DNA from: Heterohyrax brucei
Taxonomy: Eukaryota > Chordata > Mammalia > Hyracoidea > Procaviidae
Assembly (NCBI GenBank): GCA_028571685.1
Contig: CM053158.1
Span: 51,258,501-51,322,500, forward strand
DNA: 64,000 bases
Reading direction: 5' to 3'
Of the stretch, positions 21,525-31,222 are shown one piece after another. Position 1 is the stretch's first letter, and each line of letters begins with the position of its first letter. The notes under the pieces are model-generated. The model did no database searches, was not told where the DNA came from, and saw only the letters and a program-made list of their open reading frames with translations. The translations under genes and the position numbers were made by a program.

Positions 21525-21910
21525 GTAAGACAGAATTTGGTACCAAGAGTGAGATGATGCCCTAACAGACACCGGCAATGCAGAAGCAGTTTTGGAATTG
21601 AGTATAGCTACAGGCTGGAAGAGTTTTCAAGTGCCTAATGGTAAAAGCCTAGGTTGCCTTGAAGAGACTGTTTTTGGAATTATGGATATAAAAGACAGTT
21701 CTGGCGAGGGCTCAGAAAGAAGTAAAAACTATGACACCACAGGTAGTGCAGATGGCAAGAAGCTGCAGCAGAGAAATGGCAGCAGCAGAACCAGGAGACA
21801 CCACAAGATGATGCAGGAGCCAACTGATAGTGCAAGAGAGCTGAGTGTGTTCTGGCCCAGGTTTTCTGGCAGAGTGGGGTGCCTCCAGGGGCTGGCTGAA
21901 CATCACCAAG
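21525..21910 (+). mobile_element. MaLR internal region, 5' part (degraded)
   Basis: Begins 'gacagaatttggtaccaaga', then 'ggaattgagtatagctac', 'gccttgaagagactg' and 'gagggctcagaaag', the order expected just inside an MST/MLT1-type LTR. The 144-codon frame here is part of the repeat, not a gene. No envelope or polymerase sequence is present. Confidence 0.6.
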
Positions 21911-22000
21911 CTTTTCTTCTTCAGCATCTCTGGGGTAGACTCGAACCTCTAATCTTTCAGTTAACAGCTGAGCATCTAGCCATTTGTGCCACTCAGGGAC
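21911..22000 (-). mobile_element. AfroSINE head (copy 1 of a duplicated locus)
   Basis: 'ggggtagactcgaacctcta', 'tcagttaacagctgagcatc' and 'gccactcagggact' are the reverse-complemented SINE head. The same SINE sits at 27195-27395 next to the same unique flank. Confidence 0.7.
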
Positions 22001-22256
22001 TCGCCACAAGGTCAGGATGCGCTTAACCTTCAAACTCTTAGTGGAGGAGAGGAAGCTTCTCTGCCTTCCACCCTCTGGGACAGCAAAGAAAAAAAGAAAC
22101 AAGAATAAATTTCTCTATTAAAACTTTCACCTTCTGAAAGTCTCAGTTCAAAGTTCACCTTCTTAGTGACCCTACCACTCCTACCCATTGGGTGCTGCAT
22201 TCTCAGCTTGATTTTGTCCATAGTTTTATCATCTTTTATCTTACTATATGATTATC
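21933..22256 (+). repeat. Local duplication, copy 1 (SINE plus L2-like flank)
   Basis: Shares most bases with 27318-27630 in direct orientation, from 'ggggtagactcgaacct' to 'ctatatgatt'. Copy 1 has an extra ~18 bases after 'cactcaggga'. The shared flank (gatttt gtccatagtttt atc) looks like an L2 3' part that runs on to 22360 in this copy. Confidence 0.8.
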
Positions 22257-22439
22257 TCTATCTCCGTTTTCTAGAACGTCCACTCTCTGAAAGTTGGGAG
22301 GTTTTTTGTTTTTTTTTTTTTTTTTTTATCTTTTTTGCTTACTACCATGCCATCGGCACCTAGAACAGTATCACTCAATGCCATGTGGAGCAGAAGACTC
22401 TTCTGCAGAGCCCTGCCTGAATTTCTGACCCACAAAATC

Positions 22440-22780
22440 ATAACATATGATAAAATAGATGTTGTTTTAGGCTGTTACTTAAAATAGGTTTTAAATCTAA
22501 TCACCTGCGAGTTACAAGAAGAACAGATTAGACACTGAGGCACACACATGCTAGGAGGGAGAAGGAGGAGAGGTAGGTGGTATGTGAGGATTGTTTACGG
22601 GACAAAGAGCCAAGGAATGCCCATGATTTACTATAGGGAAGGAATCAATGCCACCGAGACCCTGATTTGGACTTGCAGCCTCTAGAACTGTAAAAAATAA
22701 ATTTCTATTCTTTAAAGCCACCCATTTATGATAGCTGTGTTGCATCAGCATCAGGAGAATGAAAGCCAGTACTGGTTGGT
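22440..22780 (+). mobile_element. MaLR-like LTR (relative of 6163-6790)
   Basis: 'aacagattagacactgaggc', 'cctgatttggacttgcagcc', 'tctagaactgtaaaaaataa', 'attctttaaagccacccatt' give the 3' two thirds of an LTR with its polyadenylation region. Confidence 0.65.
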
Positions 22781-22794
22781 ACAAAGAGGTAACA

Positions 22795-22985
22795 ACCTAG
22801 CTCGACCACTAACGGAAAAGTTGGAGGTCTGAGTCCACTCAGAGGTACCTCAGAAGAAAGGCCTGGTGAACTACCTCTGAACAATTAGCCATGGAAAACC
22901 CCTAGGGAGAATGCTTCTGCTCTGACACACGTGGATTGGCATGAGTTGTAACTGACTTCACAACGACTATTCTTTTGTCTGTTTT
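22795..22985 (+). mobile_element. AfroSINE (long subtype)
   Basis: 'ggaaaagttggaggtctgag', 'gaaaggcctggtgaactacc', 'ggcatgagttgtaactgac' with a T-rich tail. The 5' 20 bases are degraded. Confidence 0.8.
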
Positions 22986-23559
22986 TAAAGTAAGTAAGAC
23001 GATCCCTTAGACTCTGTCCTTGGTTTTGGAGTCCTCCCTTGGATCGACTGTTGGCAGGAAGGCTCAAGTGCAGCCGCATTCCTTAGCATCTGTGGTACCC
23101 CTCCTTGGACCATAGTCCTCTCTCTCTTCCCGTCTCCTGTTCTTCTCCCCCCACCCCATTTGGTGGTGGTTCTTTCGGAAGCCCTTTTACTTGGCTTCAG
23201 GGATGAAGTACCGCCCCTTCTGTCCTTCACGGGGAGGGGTGGGAAATGACTGATGCTACCCTCTAGGCACCAGCCAGCTAAAAGACAACTCCAAGTACTT
23301 CTTTACTTTGGATTTTGGCAGATACAGACTGATGGCAGGAGTAGGGGAAGCTGGAGTCCAGGGCCCTGCTCCAGGTTGGCAGGCCAGTTCTTCTGCTTCT
23401 TAGTAAGCCGTTGGAGGTGCGTCTACTTGGTACTTGATTCCTCTTTGTCCTCACCTTTGGGGCCCAGTTGCCAAACAGGCAGACAGGTACAGAGAAGAAA
23501 GAGAAAATCAGAGTCCAAGTCAGCTTCATACACATCTGCTTCCTTGGTGAGAACGGCTG
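22986..23559. other. No recognised gene or repeat
   Basis: Contains C-rich 'ctccccccaccccatttgg'. Open frames at 23253-23714 (153 codons) and on the other strand overlap each other and show no recognisable domain. Confidence 0.4.
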
Positions 23560-23780
23560 GAGGGCTGGGATCAGCTGGGACTGTTGGTCAGAGCATGTGC
23601 ACGTCAGCTGTCCAGCTTGGTTGTCCCAGGTTAGTCAGGCTTCCTATATGGCATTTCAGGACTCCCCGAGAATGTTCAAAGAGACATAAGTGGCAACTGA
23701 GAAGTTGCTTATGACTTAATCTCAGAAGTTCCAAGAATGTTCCATTCTATGGGTCAAGTGAGTCACTAAGACCAGAATAG
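23560..23780. mobile_element. Unassigned LTR-like repeat (family C), fragment
   Basis: 'ggacaactgagaag'-like middle, then 'ttatgacttaatctcagaag', 'atgttccattctatgggtca' and 'gtgagtcactaagacc' parallel the copy at 14.69-14.96 kb. Confidence 0.4.
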
Positions 23781-24949
23781 ATTGCAGAGGGAAGGCAAGA
23801 GACTCTGCCACTCAAAAGAAAGAGCAGCAGCCATCTTTCATTGATGCCAGAGGGGTCTGGCTGGTGTCTGGTCAGAAGGTACCTGTCAGGTAGGGCAATG
23901 CAGGTGTGCAGATCCTTCTCCCCAGACTTCCTGTGTGACTGTGTCATCAGCCTGAGGAGAAAGCAGCCACTGGCTGCCAGCCCAGCAGCAGGCAGTTCCA
24001 GAGAAGCTGAAAGACCCCCAGAGGAAACAACAGCAGTGGATATGAGACATTTGTCCCTTCCTGTGCAGCCTGCCTCTGAAACCCAGAAGCACTAGAGAAG
24101 AAGGACTGAGAGAGAGATGGAGTAGAGGCAAAGGGATAACCACCTCCCTCTCCTCTCCACATCTTTTGGATTAAGCTGGGGTACTCAAGGTGAGCATTAA
24201 AGTGGATTTCAGGCTGATAGTTTTATTTGCCTAGATTGGACTTTTTAATACTAAAAGGAACCAGTTATCTATGGATTCAATGAACTCCATATAAGGATTA
24301 GATATGGCACAACTGAAAGCAAAAGCTGGAGAAAAACAGGCTGTTGTTTGTGTCCTTACTGATACCCAGATAATTAAACAAGCTGGTAGCATTTACACAC
24401 GAACACATGGATGTTATGCAGTGAGCAAGATCTCGGTTTCTCAGACTTTGATGCGCCCCTTTCTAAAGAAATTGCATGACAGGGAGTTCTCCCAAATGAC
24501 TCATTGCAGAGGCTGCCACCTTGGCTCAGGGACTGGACATGGACCCTGGAGGGGCGGGCATTGAGAAAGAGCAAGGACAGCCGTGAGGAACAGACAACGG
24601 ACAAGAAGACAGCGAGTCCAGCCCACGGAGGGAACCCTGTGCCTGAGGAGGAAAGGACAAAGGGTTTTACATCATCCTCTGTGCTGTGTTTGGGACCTGT
24701 CATCCCAAAGAATGTTTCCTCCCAGTCCGGCCTTTAGTGGGCTACCCTTGCTTGGCTGTGAGCACTGCTGAGCGGTTATATCTGAGGTGAACTGCTAAAA
24801 ACAGGAGCTAAGTTTCCAGCTCTAGGTTTATGTAAGCCTCCTGGGAGCGTCACTCATCCGAGGAGCTGGGGCGGACACAGTAGAGGGAGCAGCAAAATGA
24901 TGGTACCAGTTAGGGTGCCAGCAGGGCACAGATGACACACTCAGTGCAG
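23781..24949. other. No recognised gene or repeat
   Basis: About 1.2 kb of moderately GC-rich sequence. Overlapping short frames on both strands give no consistent protein. I see no splice-flanked exon I would defend. Confidence 0.35.
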
Positions 24950-25275
24950 GCAATTTAGGAGTGTTCGGTAAGGAACTATTTACAAAGCTATGGGCAGGGT
25001 ACGGGAGCACTGCAGCAGATACGCAGAAACCCACGGATAGCAACAGCAAGCTGGCGTCACACGGAAGGACAGAAAGGACAGGGCAAGGAGCACTTGTGGG
25101 ACCCTGGAAGTGGTGAGGGCTGTGTGACAGGAGCCGTGACTGATTCTCGAGGGAGAGGGAATGAATCTGTGGAAACCAATCAGAAATCAGAGGACAAGGA
25201 GACCTGGTAACGGAGTCCGTACAGGTCTGGTGGACTCCAGGAAGGCTTAAAGAGGATGGAAAGGGGACCAGGAAG
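24950..25275. mobile_element. Unassigned repeat (family D), copy 2
   Basis: 'aactatttacaaagctatgg' and 'gcagggtacggga' correspond to 20320-20380, and the following 'gggctgtgtgacaggagccg' to the family's body. The 162-codon minus-strand frame (24828-25316) overlies this repeat. Confidence 0.45.
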
Positions 25276-25314
25276 AGCAAAAGGGACAAAAACAAACAAA
25301 CAAAACCCAGTACC

Positions 25315-25560
25315 AATAATAGCTACCAAACCAGCATTTATTAAATTCTAGATCTCCTGCTGAGCATTTGACCGGTATTTGTTGAGTTAATCTTCACAGC
25401 TTTACAATTTCTATCCACAACCCCCTGCTACAAATGATAAAACTGAATCTCAGAAAGGTTGAGTCAATTGCCCAATATCACACAGCTAAGAGTGGATAGA
25501 ACTGAATTCAGACCAGGCGTCAGAGCTGCAAAGCTTGTGCCTTCCACTTCCATTCTGTCA
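25315..25560 (-). mobile_element. MIR SINE
   Basis: 'aaatgataaaactgaatctc', 'aaaggttgagtcaattgccc' and 'atatcacacagctaagagtg' are MIR core and head in reverse. Confidence 0.85.
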
Positions 25561-25574
25561 CTTTGTCATTCTGT

Positions 25575-25960
25575 GGTAGTTAGGGTATTATTATACTGCA
25601 AGATGTGCTACTGGTATTTCAAATACCAGCAGGGTCACCCATAGTGGACAGATTCCAGTGGGACTGCCTAAGACAGGCTAAGACGAAAGATCTGGTGATC
25701 TACTGCCAAAATTTAGCCGATGAAAACCCTATGGATCACAGCAGGACATTGTCCAACTCACTGGAGGAGAAGATTGTGTTTGGTGGAGAGCCAGCAGGGT
25801 GAGAGAGACCCTCGTAAGAATGATTGGCACAATGGCCACAATGATGAACTCTACCACGGCAAAGATCATGAGTGGGACACAGGAATGAACAGGGTTTAAT
25901 TCTGTTGCACACAGGTTGCCATTAGTTGGAGCTGACTCCATGGCAGCTATCTTCCTGCCT
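25575..25960 (+). mobile_element. Short RTE-derived element, complete form
   Basis: Order along the plus strand: 'aaataccagcagggtcaccc', 'gacagattccagtgggactg', 'gacaggctaagacgaaag', 'ccgatgaaaaccctatggat', then directly the RTE 3' part 'cacaatggccacaatgat' and 'gttgccattagttggagctg'. The RTE reading frame between the two parts is absent. Confidence 0.8.
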
Positions 25961-25990
25961 TCCCGCCTGGCCACCTGCCTTTTGTACACA

Positions 25991-26170
25991 GGGAAATGGG
26001 GGAGTCCTAGGCCTTAGAATGCTTGGAAATATCAAAGAAGCTCCTTAGAGGAAGAGAAATTGGGAGTCATTGTCTTTCCTATAATTCTCAGGACTTCCCA
26101 ATTTCTTTTCCTCTAAGGAGCTTCTTTGATATTTCCAAGCATTCTAAGGCCTAGGACTCCCCCATTTCCC
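25991..26170. repeat. Near-perfect inverted repeat, 75-base arms, 30-base loop
   Basis: Arm 25991-26065 and arm 26096-26170 are reverse complements with a single difference (G at 26054 opposite T at 26107, still a G-U pair in RNA). The loop is 26066-26095. With one bulged base the stem extends three more pairs into the loop. The outer ends are 'gggaaatgggggagtcc' and its complement. No transposon family matches. It can form a cruciform in DNA or a long hairpin in any transcript. Confidence 0.97.
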
Positions 26171-26184
26171 AGTAACAGATTGGG

Positions 26185-26239
26185 ATATATGTGTGTGTGT
26201 GTGCATGTGCACATGCATGCATGAGAGAGAGAGAGAGAT
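26185..26239. repeat. (GT)n then (GA)n microsatellite
   Basis: 'tatgtgtgtgtgtgtgcatg' followed by 'catgagagagagagagag'. It begins only 15 bases after the large inverted repeat. Confidence 0.9.
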
Positions 26240-26882
26240 GGTGCACGCACATGTATTATGTTAGAGGATAATACTCCTCAGGGATAAAATCATGACTCTC
26301 ATGCAGATAAAATGAATGAAAAATTTTATTTAATTTAGTAATTAATGAAGCAATCACTAAGATGTTGTAACTGATTCAAAGACAAATGTTAAAAAGTGGA
26401 CGTGTATACAAGTACAAATGCTACAACGGACTTGTTAATAGACGCAGTAATGATCTTTTCCTAGGGGAGGGATCAGTTGTATTTCCACTAGACAAAATCT
26501 CTACTTTTTATCACCGACAGCTTCCTGCCACTTACTGAGTTTTGAAACAGCTCATCTAAAACAGCAAAAGGCACAGGCCCTACAGCATGAAATAACACAA
26601 CCCGAAGTGTGAGCCTAGCAGTTAGTTGAGAAGACATCTAATATTCTTTTCACCCATTTCACCCATTTCAAAAACCACAGCCGTTGGTTTCCATTGCAGC
26701 CCTCTGTGCCCAGGCCCTCTGCCTCTGTGGCTATCCAAGTTTGGCAGTGCAGAAGCAAGAGAACCCTGCACCTGCTCCTCAGACCTACTGACTGCCCTCT
26801 CCGGGATAGCTTCCCCAGGATGGGTTCCCAAGCCAGGAAGGTGGCAATTCCTTTAAGGACTCCTTTGCCTGATCTCAGGAGA
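26240..26882. other. No recognised gene or repeat
   Basis: About 640 bases. Overlapping frames on both strands between 26615 and 26923 are mutually exclusive and not recognisable. Confidence 0.4.
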
Positions 26883-27012
26883 CATGGTGGAGCCGTAGTT
26901 ACAAGTTTAAATCTGTCAGCCACTCTTGGAAACCCCGTAGGACCATTATTCTCTGACCTACAGGGTCACTATGAGTCAGAATCAACTTGTTGGCAAGGAG
27001 TTTTGTTTTCTT
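26883..27012 (+). mobile_element. AfroSINE, internally shortened
   Basis: 'gccgtagttacaagtttaaa', 'cttggaaaccccgtagg', 'gtcactatgagtcagaatca', 'acttgttggcaagg' tail. Confidence 0.75.
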
Positions 27013-27194
27013 CTCACCTCACCTTCATTTGAGGTTTCTTTGGTTAAGAAAGCTCTCTCTGTGTGTGTTTGTGTGTACCTTTCCCTTTCTGCTTCCCTCT
27101 GACTCTTCTCTCCTCAAGCCAGAATCTCCTGTATATTTTAACAACAACAGGATGGCTAATTTGAGCAACTGAAAACTCCTTTTCCTCCAAGGGC

Positions 27195-27395
27195 AAAGCA
27201 GTTGCTATTCAGCCAGCTCTGACACAGTGACCTCAGGTGTGTTGGCGTACAACTATGCTCCATAGTAGTTTCAGTGGCTGAATTTCCAGAAGTACATTAC
27301 CAGGGTTCTCTTCTAAGGCATCACTGGGGTAGACTCGAACCTCCAATCTTTCAGTTAATAGTTGAGCATTTAGCTATTTGTGCCACTCAGGGATG
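27195..27395 (-). mobile_element. AfroSINE (long subtype), copy 2 of a duplicated locus
   Basis: Nearly full length in reverse: 'tgacacagtgacctcagg' tail end, 'ccagaagtacattaccaggg', 'ggggtagactcgaacctcc', 'gccactcaggga'. Confidence 0.8.
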
Positions 27396-27630
27396 CGCTT
27401 AACCCTCAAACTCTTAGTGGAGGAGAGGAAGATTCTCTGCCTTCCACCCTCTGGGACAGCAAAGAAGAAGAGAAGCAAAAATAAATTTCTCTATTAAAAC
27501 TTTCACCTTCTGAAAGTCTCAGTTCAAACACCACCTTGTGAGTCACCCTACCACTCCTACCCACTGGGTATGCCATTCTCGGCTTGATTTTGTCCACAGT
27601 TTTATCATCTTCTATACTACTATATGATTT
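27318..27630 (+). repeat. Local duplication, copy 2
   Basis: Direct-orientation counterpart of 21933-22256, about 5.4 kb away. Both carry the same SINE head and the same L2-like flank ('cttagtggaggagaggaag', 'ctctgggacagcaaagaa', 'cccactgggt'). Confidence 0.8.
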
Positions 27631-27954
27631 ACTTACCTGAAAGTTCCAGAACTCCTGATGAACAAATCAAAATACATGGTCAGCCCAGGCTGCTGAGCTA
27701 AATCTTAGCCCTCTGAAATAATCTGAGACAGGGTAGATCTAAATTGGGTGAAACTTGAGTCTTAGAAATTTTGTTTAGGGTAGGAGACAGGTGTTTTTAA
27801 AGGAAAAAAAAAATTAGGTGTGAAGGTTTTATAGAAAGAAAAAAGAATCATATCTGTTACTAGAGTCTTGGAGATACAGATCACATGTCTTCTGAGATGC
27901 TTTAGGCAATTTACTGGGACTAGTTATTCGGAAGTACTTCTCCATAGAAACCTG

Positions 27955-28118
27955 AACCAGGGGACTAGCAGCAAGCCCACCACCGGGGGGTCTGTCAGAA
28001 ATTCAGAATTTTAAACCTCACTGGGAAGAACCAAGGATCTAGTCTCCCTTTTAACAAGGTCTTCAGGGGACTAATCTAGATACACATTAAAGTTAGGTTG
28101 GCACAGCTTTAGACCTCT
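27955..28118 (+). mobile_element. MER5-type hAT DNA transposon remnant
   Basis: 'actagcagcaagcccaccac', 'tcagaaattcagaattttaa', 'aagaaccaaggatctagtc', 'aacaaggtcttcaggggac', 'cacattaaagttaggttgg' follow MER5 order. Non-autonomous, with no transposase. Confidence 0.65.
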
Positions 28119-28377
28119 GTAGACCCACAAACTCCTAATTCCTCAGCCCTGAGGCTGATGCTTCCCTAGTTTCACAGGTAATCCACTTCCGGTCTCTAGT
28201 CTCTGCAGTCAGGGCTGCTGCTGGTAAACACTGCAGAGTTTCAGTCTGAGGGACCAGGAATCTAGAGTTCTGACTGAGACACTGACAATTTCTCTTTGTC
28301 CCCCATTAAGGGACCATAATGCACCCTAGCACAATCAGAACAGCTGCACAGCTCAAACAGGATGATCAGACAAACTG

Positions 28378-28539
28378 AAAAACCAAACCCATGTCATCAA
28401 TTCAATTCCAACTCATAGTGACCTACAGGACAGAGTAGAACTGCCCCATAGAGTTTTCAAAGACAGCCTGGCAGATTTGAACTGCCAACCTTTATGGTTA
28501 GCAGACTTAGCACTTAACTACTACGCCACCATGGTTTCC
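28378..28539 (-). mobile_element. AfroSINE, full length
   Basis: 'aaaaccaaacccatgtcatc' through 'cagagtagaactgccccat' to 'tacgccaccatggtttcc'. Confidence 0.9.
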
Positions 28540-28877
28540 CACTTACCTGATAGTCCATCTTACACTAAGGCCCTGCTTCCCTTTTCTGCCTCCCATCCTC
28601 TCTCCCACACTGGTGTTTCCTAGGGTTCCCTTTCAAATAAACTACTTGCACCAGAATCCTTGTCTGCTATTGAGGAAATCAGTCTAGATGAGAGAGAAAA
28701 GGGGGTTGCAGTGAAGATTCTGAGCTCCAAGTTTTCTTCCTCTGCTAACCTTGACAGCGTCTACCAAACCAGACTCCTTCCTGAGGAGCAAGGCAGCTCA
28801 GCCAGGAAGCTGTGCAAAAAACCAGAAGGTGGACCTGCTGGGTACCAAGCATGCAGGGCTTCGAGTCCCTGTCGTGT

Positions 28878-29135
28878 GAACTGAGCTTCTCAATCTGAGC
28901 ATTACAGACACCTTGGACTAGATCAGGACAGATTTGACAGCAGCTGACAGCACAGATCTTGGCGTGGGGGCTGCCTTGTGCCTTGTATATAGACTGTTTA
29001 CTAGTTTTCCGGACATCCACCCGCTAGATGCCAGTATCACCCACTCAGTCGTGACAAAGAAAAACGCCTCCAGAGATTGCCAGATGTTCCCCAGGGGCAA
29101 AATCTCCCCATCCCCCAGCTGAGAACCATTGGGCT
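28878..29135 (-). mobile_element. MER20 (hAT-Charlie) DNA transposon
   Basis: 'gggggctgccttgtgccttg', 'ccacccgctagatgccagta', 'agtcgtgacaaagaaaaacg', 'gattgccagatgttccccag', 'gggcaaaatctcccc', and terminal 'gctgagaaccattgg' match MER20 read in reverse. Nearly complete, including both ends. Confidence 0.85.
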
Positions 29136-29159
29136 AGCTGAACCCTTTTTCTTCTGAGA

Positions 29160-29638
29160 CCTAGCAAGCAAGAATCAGGCTTTCCATTTTCCATCCGCAA
29201 TAAAACTTAAAGTCCTTTGGTTTACCTCTGCTGCTTCTGCCCTCTGCCCTGCCTTGCACCAAGCCCTCATTCTCCAACCCATTTGTCATCGCTCGCTTTC
29301 TGGGGCTGGATTTCCAGATCGTCTGCTGCTAGCTAACTGGGTTCACATTTCCCGTAAAAAGTCCCAGCGAATCACCTCCCGACTGCTCTCAGGCTTCACA
29401 GTGCCCTCAAGCGGCCGGAAATCGCCATGCCTTCTGGCGCTCCTTCACGCTTGGGGGCAGCTCTGGAAAGAACTGGGACAACAGGGACTTTTCCCTGGCT
29501 GGTTTCTCCTCCAAGAAAATCTACTTTCTCTCAATTTTGTTTTGAAATTTCAACAGCGTCTTCAGCGTCTTCTCCAGTCTACTTTTACTTGGAGCTTTTT
29601 TTTTTTTCCAGTGCATTCGCGAAATTTTTCTCCTGTGA

Positions 29639-29690
<52 letters not shown>

Positions 29691-30280
29691 TGTGTGTGTG
29701 TTGAGTACTGACACTGAGAAAGGAGGCTGCAAGCCACGTTGGCCCCCATCAGTCAGTCTCGGGTGCTGGCGGAGGGCTTCCAACCCGGCAGGCTGTCAGC
29801 ACTAGGGCGCCTGCAGAGTGAGGACCAGGCAAATGACAGTCACTTCTCTCTGCTGCTGGCAGCCTTCATTCAGGTGGCAGCCAGATCGCACGGACTCTGC
29901 GTTCTATCTTGCGTCGCCAGTTTCAGCACATGGCCGCTGCCAGAGAGAAAGCAGTCCCTGTTCTAAACTTTTCCGTGTCTGCTTTATTCACAAGAGGATT
30001 TCTCCAGGAGCGTTGCTTCAGGGGATGAGGAGATGAAGAAAGTGCCCTACTGTAACACCTGTCTAATCTAGTTCATAGGAAGTAGGGAAGTGCACACAAA
30101 ACCAAAAGTCAGAGCTTATGGGCTCGTCAAGCTGGGAGGAGGAAGAGGCCCTTCCTGATGTGCGAGCTGAGCAGGAAAGACTTTGGCAGTAGGGCGGCAC
30201 CCCAGGCTTACCTCTTATTCCCAGCAGAAGTAGGCGGCGCCACTCTGTTCAGAGCAAATGTATTCTAAGAAGATTACTCC
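29160..30280. other. Slightly CpG-richer unique stretch
   Basis: CpG-containing words are denser here than in most of the window (catcgctcgctt, gcggccggaaatcgcc, gcattcgcgaaa, cgggtgctggcgg, gggcgcctgc). A 183-codon frame (29254-29805) spans the (TG)n and translates it as Cys/Val repeats, so it is not credible as a gene. No promoter can be demonstrated. Confidence 0.35.
29641..29700 (+). repeat. (TG)n microsatellite
   Basis: About 30 TG units with one TA-containing interruption (tgtatgtg). Preceded by a T12 run and 'ccag'. Likely to vary in length between individuals. Confidence 0.98.
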
Positions 30281-30288
30281 TTAGATAA

Positions 30289-30487
30289 GGAGCCGTGGTG
30301 GCACACACAGTTAAGTGCTCAGCTACTAACCAAAAGGTCGGCGGTTCAAACCCACCAGCAGCTCCACAGAAGACCTGGCAGTCAGCTTTCGTACAGAATA
30401 CTGTCTAGGAAACCCCATGGGGCAGTTCTACTGTGTCGCATGGTGTCACTATGAGTTCAAAGGGAAACACAACACCTAACAGAATCA
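30289..30487 (+). mobile_element. AfroSINE with perfect 10-base target-site duplication
   Basis: 'ggagccgtggtggcacacac' head, 'aaaaggtcggcggttcaaac', 'gtcactatgagttcaaaggg' tail with 'acctaaca'. Flanks 'ccttagataa' at 30279-30288 and 30488-30497 are identical. Confidence 0.95.
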
Positions 30488-30519
30488 CCTTAGATAACTC
30501 CTAACAGGCTTCTCACCGT

Positions 30520-30720
30520 CATGAAGCCCAATCAGTGCTACCTGTTTGTTAGTCTTCAGGTTTTTCTTCTGTTACCACACTTACTGCTTCCCGTTATGCT
30601 GGAGACTTCCGTGGAAAGATCACGGCGCCTGCCTGGTCCCTTGCCAGAGCCCCAGGGCACTGCCCAAGGTCTGGCACACACAGATGCTTGGTCTTTGTTT
30701 CTTGAACAAATGAATGAGTT
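30520..30720 (+). mobile_element. L2 LINE 3' fragment (probable)
   Basis: 'cagggcactgcccaaggtct', 'ggcacacacagatgcttggt', 'ttgaacaaatgaatgag' resemble the terminal L2 motif (cctggcacatagtagg, aatgaatga). Confidence 0.5.
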
Positions 30721-31065
30721 GTGGATGAGCAGGCTTTTGAAAGACTGGAAAGGATAGGGCGTTCTCAGACACAGAAACACCATAAGGAAGAACAGAAAAA
30801 GTGCAGAGCCTCGTTGGAGAAAGGTGAGAAGGCGAGGTTAAGCTGGGAATAAGAACTCAGGTAAGGAGACAGTGAAAAATAGCACTGCAAGGATAGAGTA
30901 TTGCAGGTCAAGAGAATAATGGATCTTCATTCCTTGCATCAGTTAGCAATTACATTGTCTTTTTTCTGAACAAATATTTTGTAATCCCTTTATCATCCTG
31001 AAAGTAATTTTTTAAAAAAATAGTCTATTTACTCACATGATTTTAAAAAATAGGTACAATTCAAG

Positions 31066-31142
31066 GTTTTGTATGAGAAATTGACTTGGATTGTAAACTT
31101 TCTCTGAAAGCACAGTCAAATATTTCTTTAAGAAAGAAAAAA
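31066..31142 (+). mobile_element. L1-like 3' terminal fragment
   Basis: 'gttttgtatgagaaattgac' and 'ttggattgtaaactttctct', then A-rich, match the end of the element at 2040-2630. Confidence 0.45.
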
Positions 31143-31149
31143 TGCTGTG

Positions 31150-31222
31150 GACTACAGTTCTGTGACACCCATGATGTCATCACGAGTGGGAGCTGGCTCA
31201 ATAGCAACTAGTTTGGTTTCTT
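31150..31222 (+). mobile_element. AfroSINE 3' fragment
   Basis: 'gtgacacccatgatgtcatc', 'acgagtgggagctggctc', 'aatagcaactagtttgg'. Only the tail half remains. Confidence 0.5.

Noticed and set aside
21592..22102. 144- and 140-codon frames on opposite strands
   Set aside because: They cover MaLR internal sequence and a SINE, so they are repeat-derived.
24828..25316. 162-codon reverse open frame
   Set aside because: Covers an interspersed repeat that also occurs at 20290-20650; no homology recognised.
29254..29805. 183-codon forward open frame
   Set aside because: It runs through the (TG)n microsatellite, giving a Cys/Val repeat, and shows no recognisable protein.
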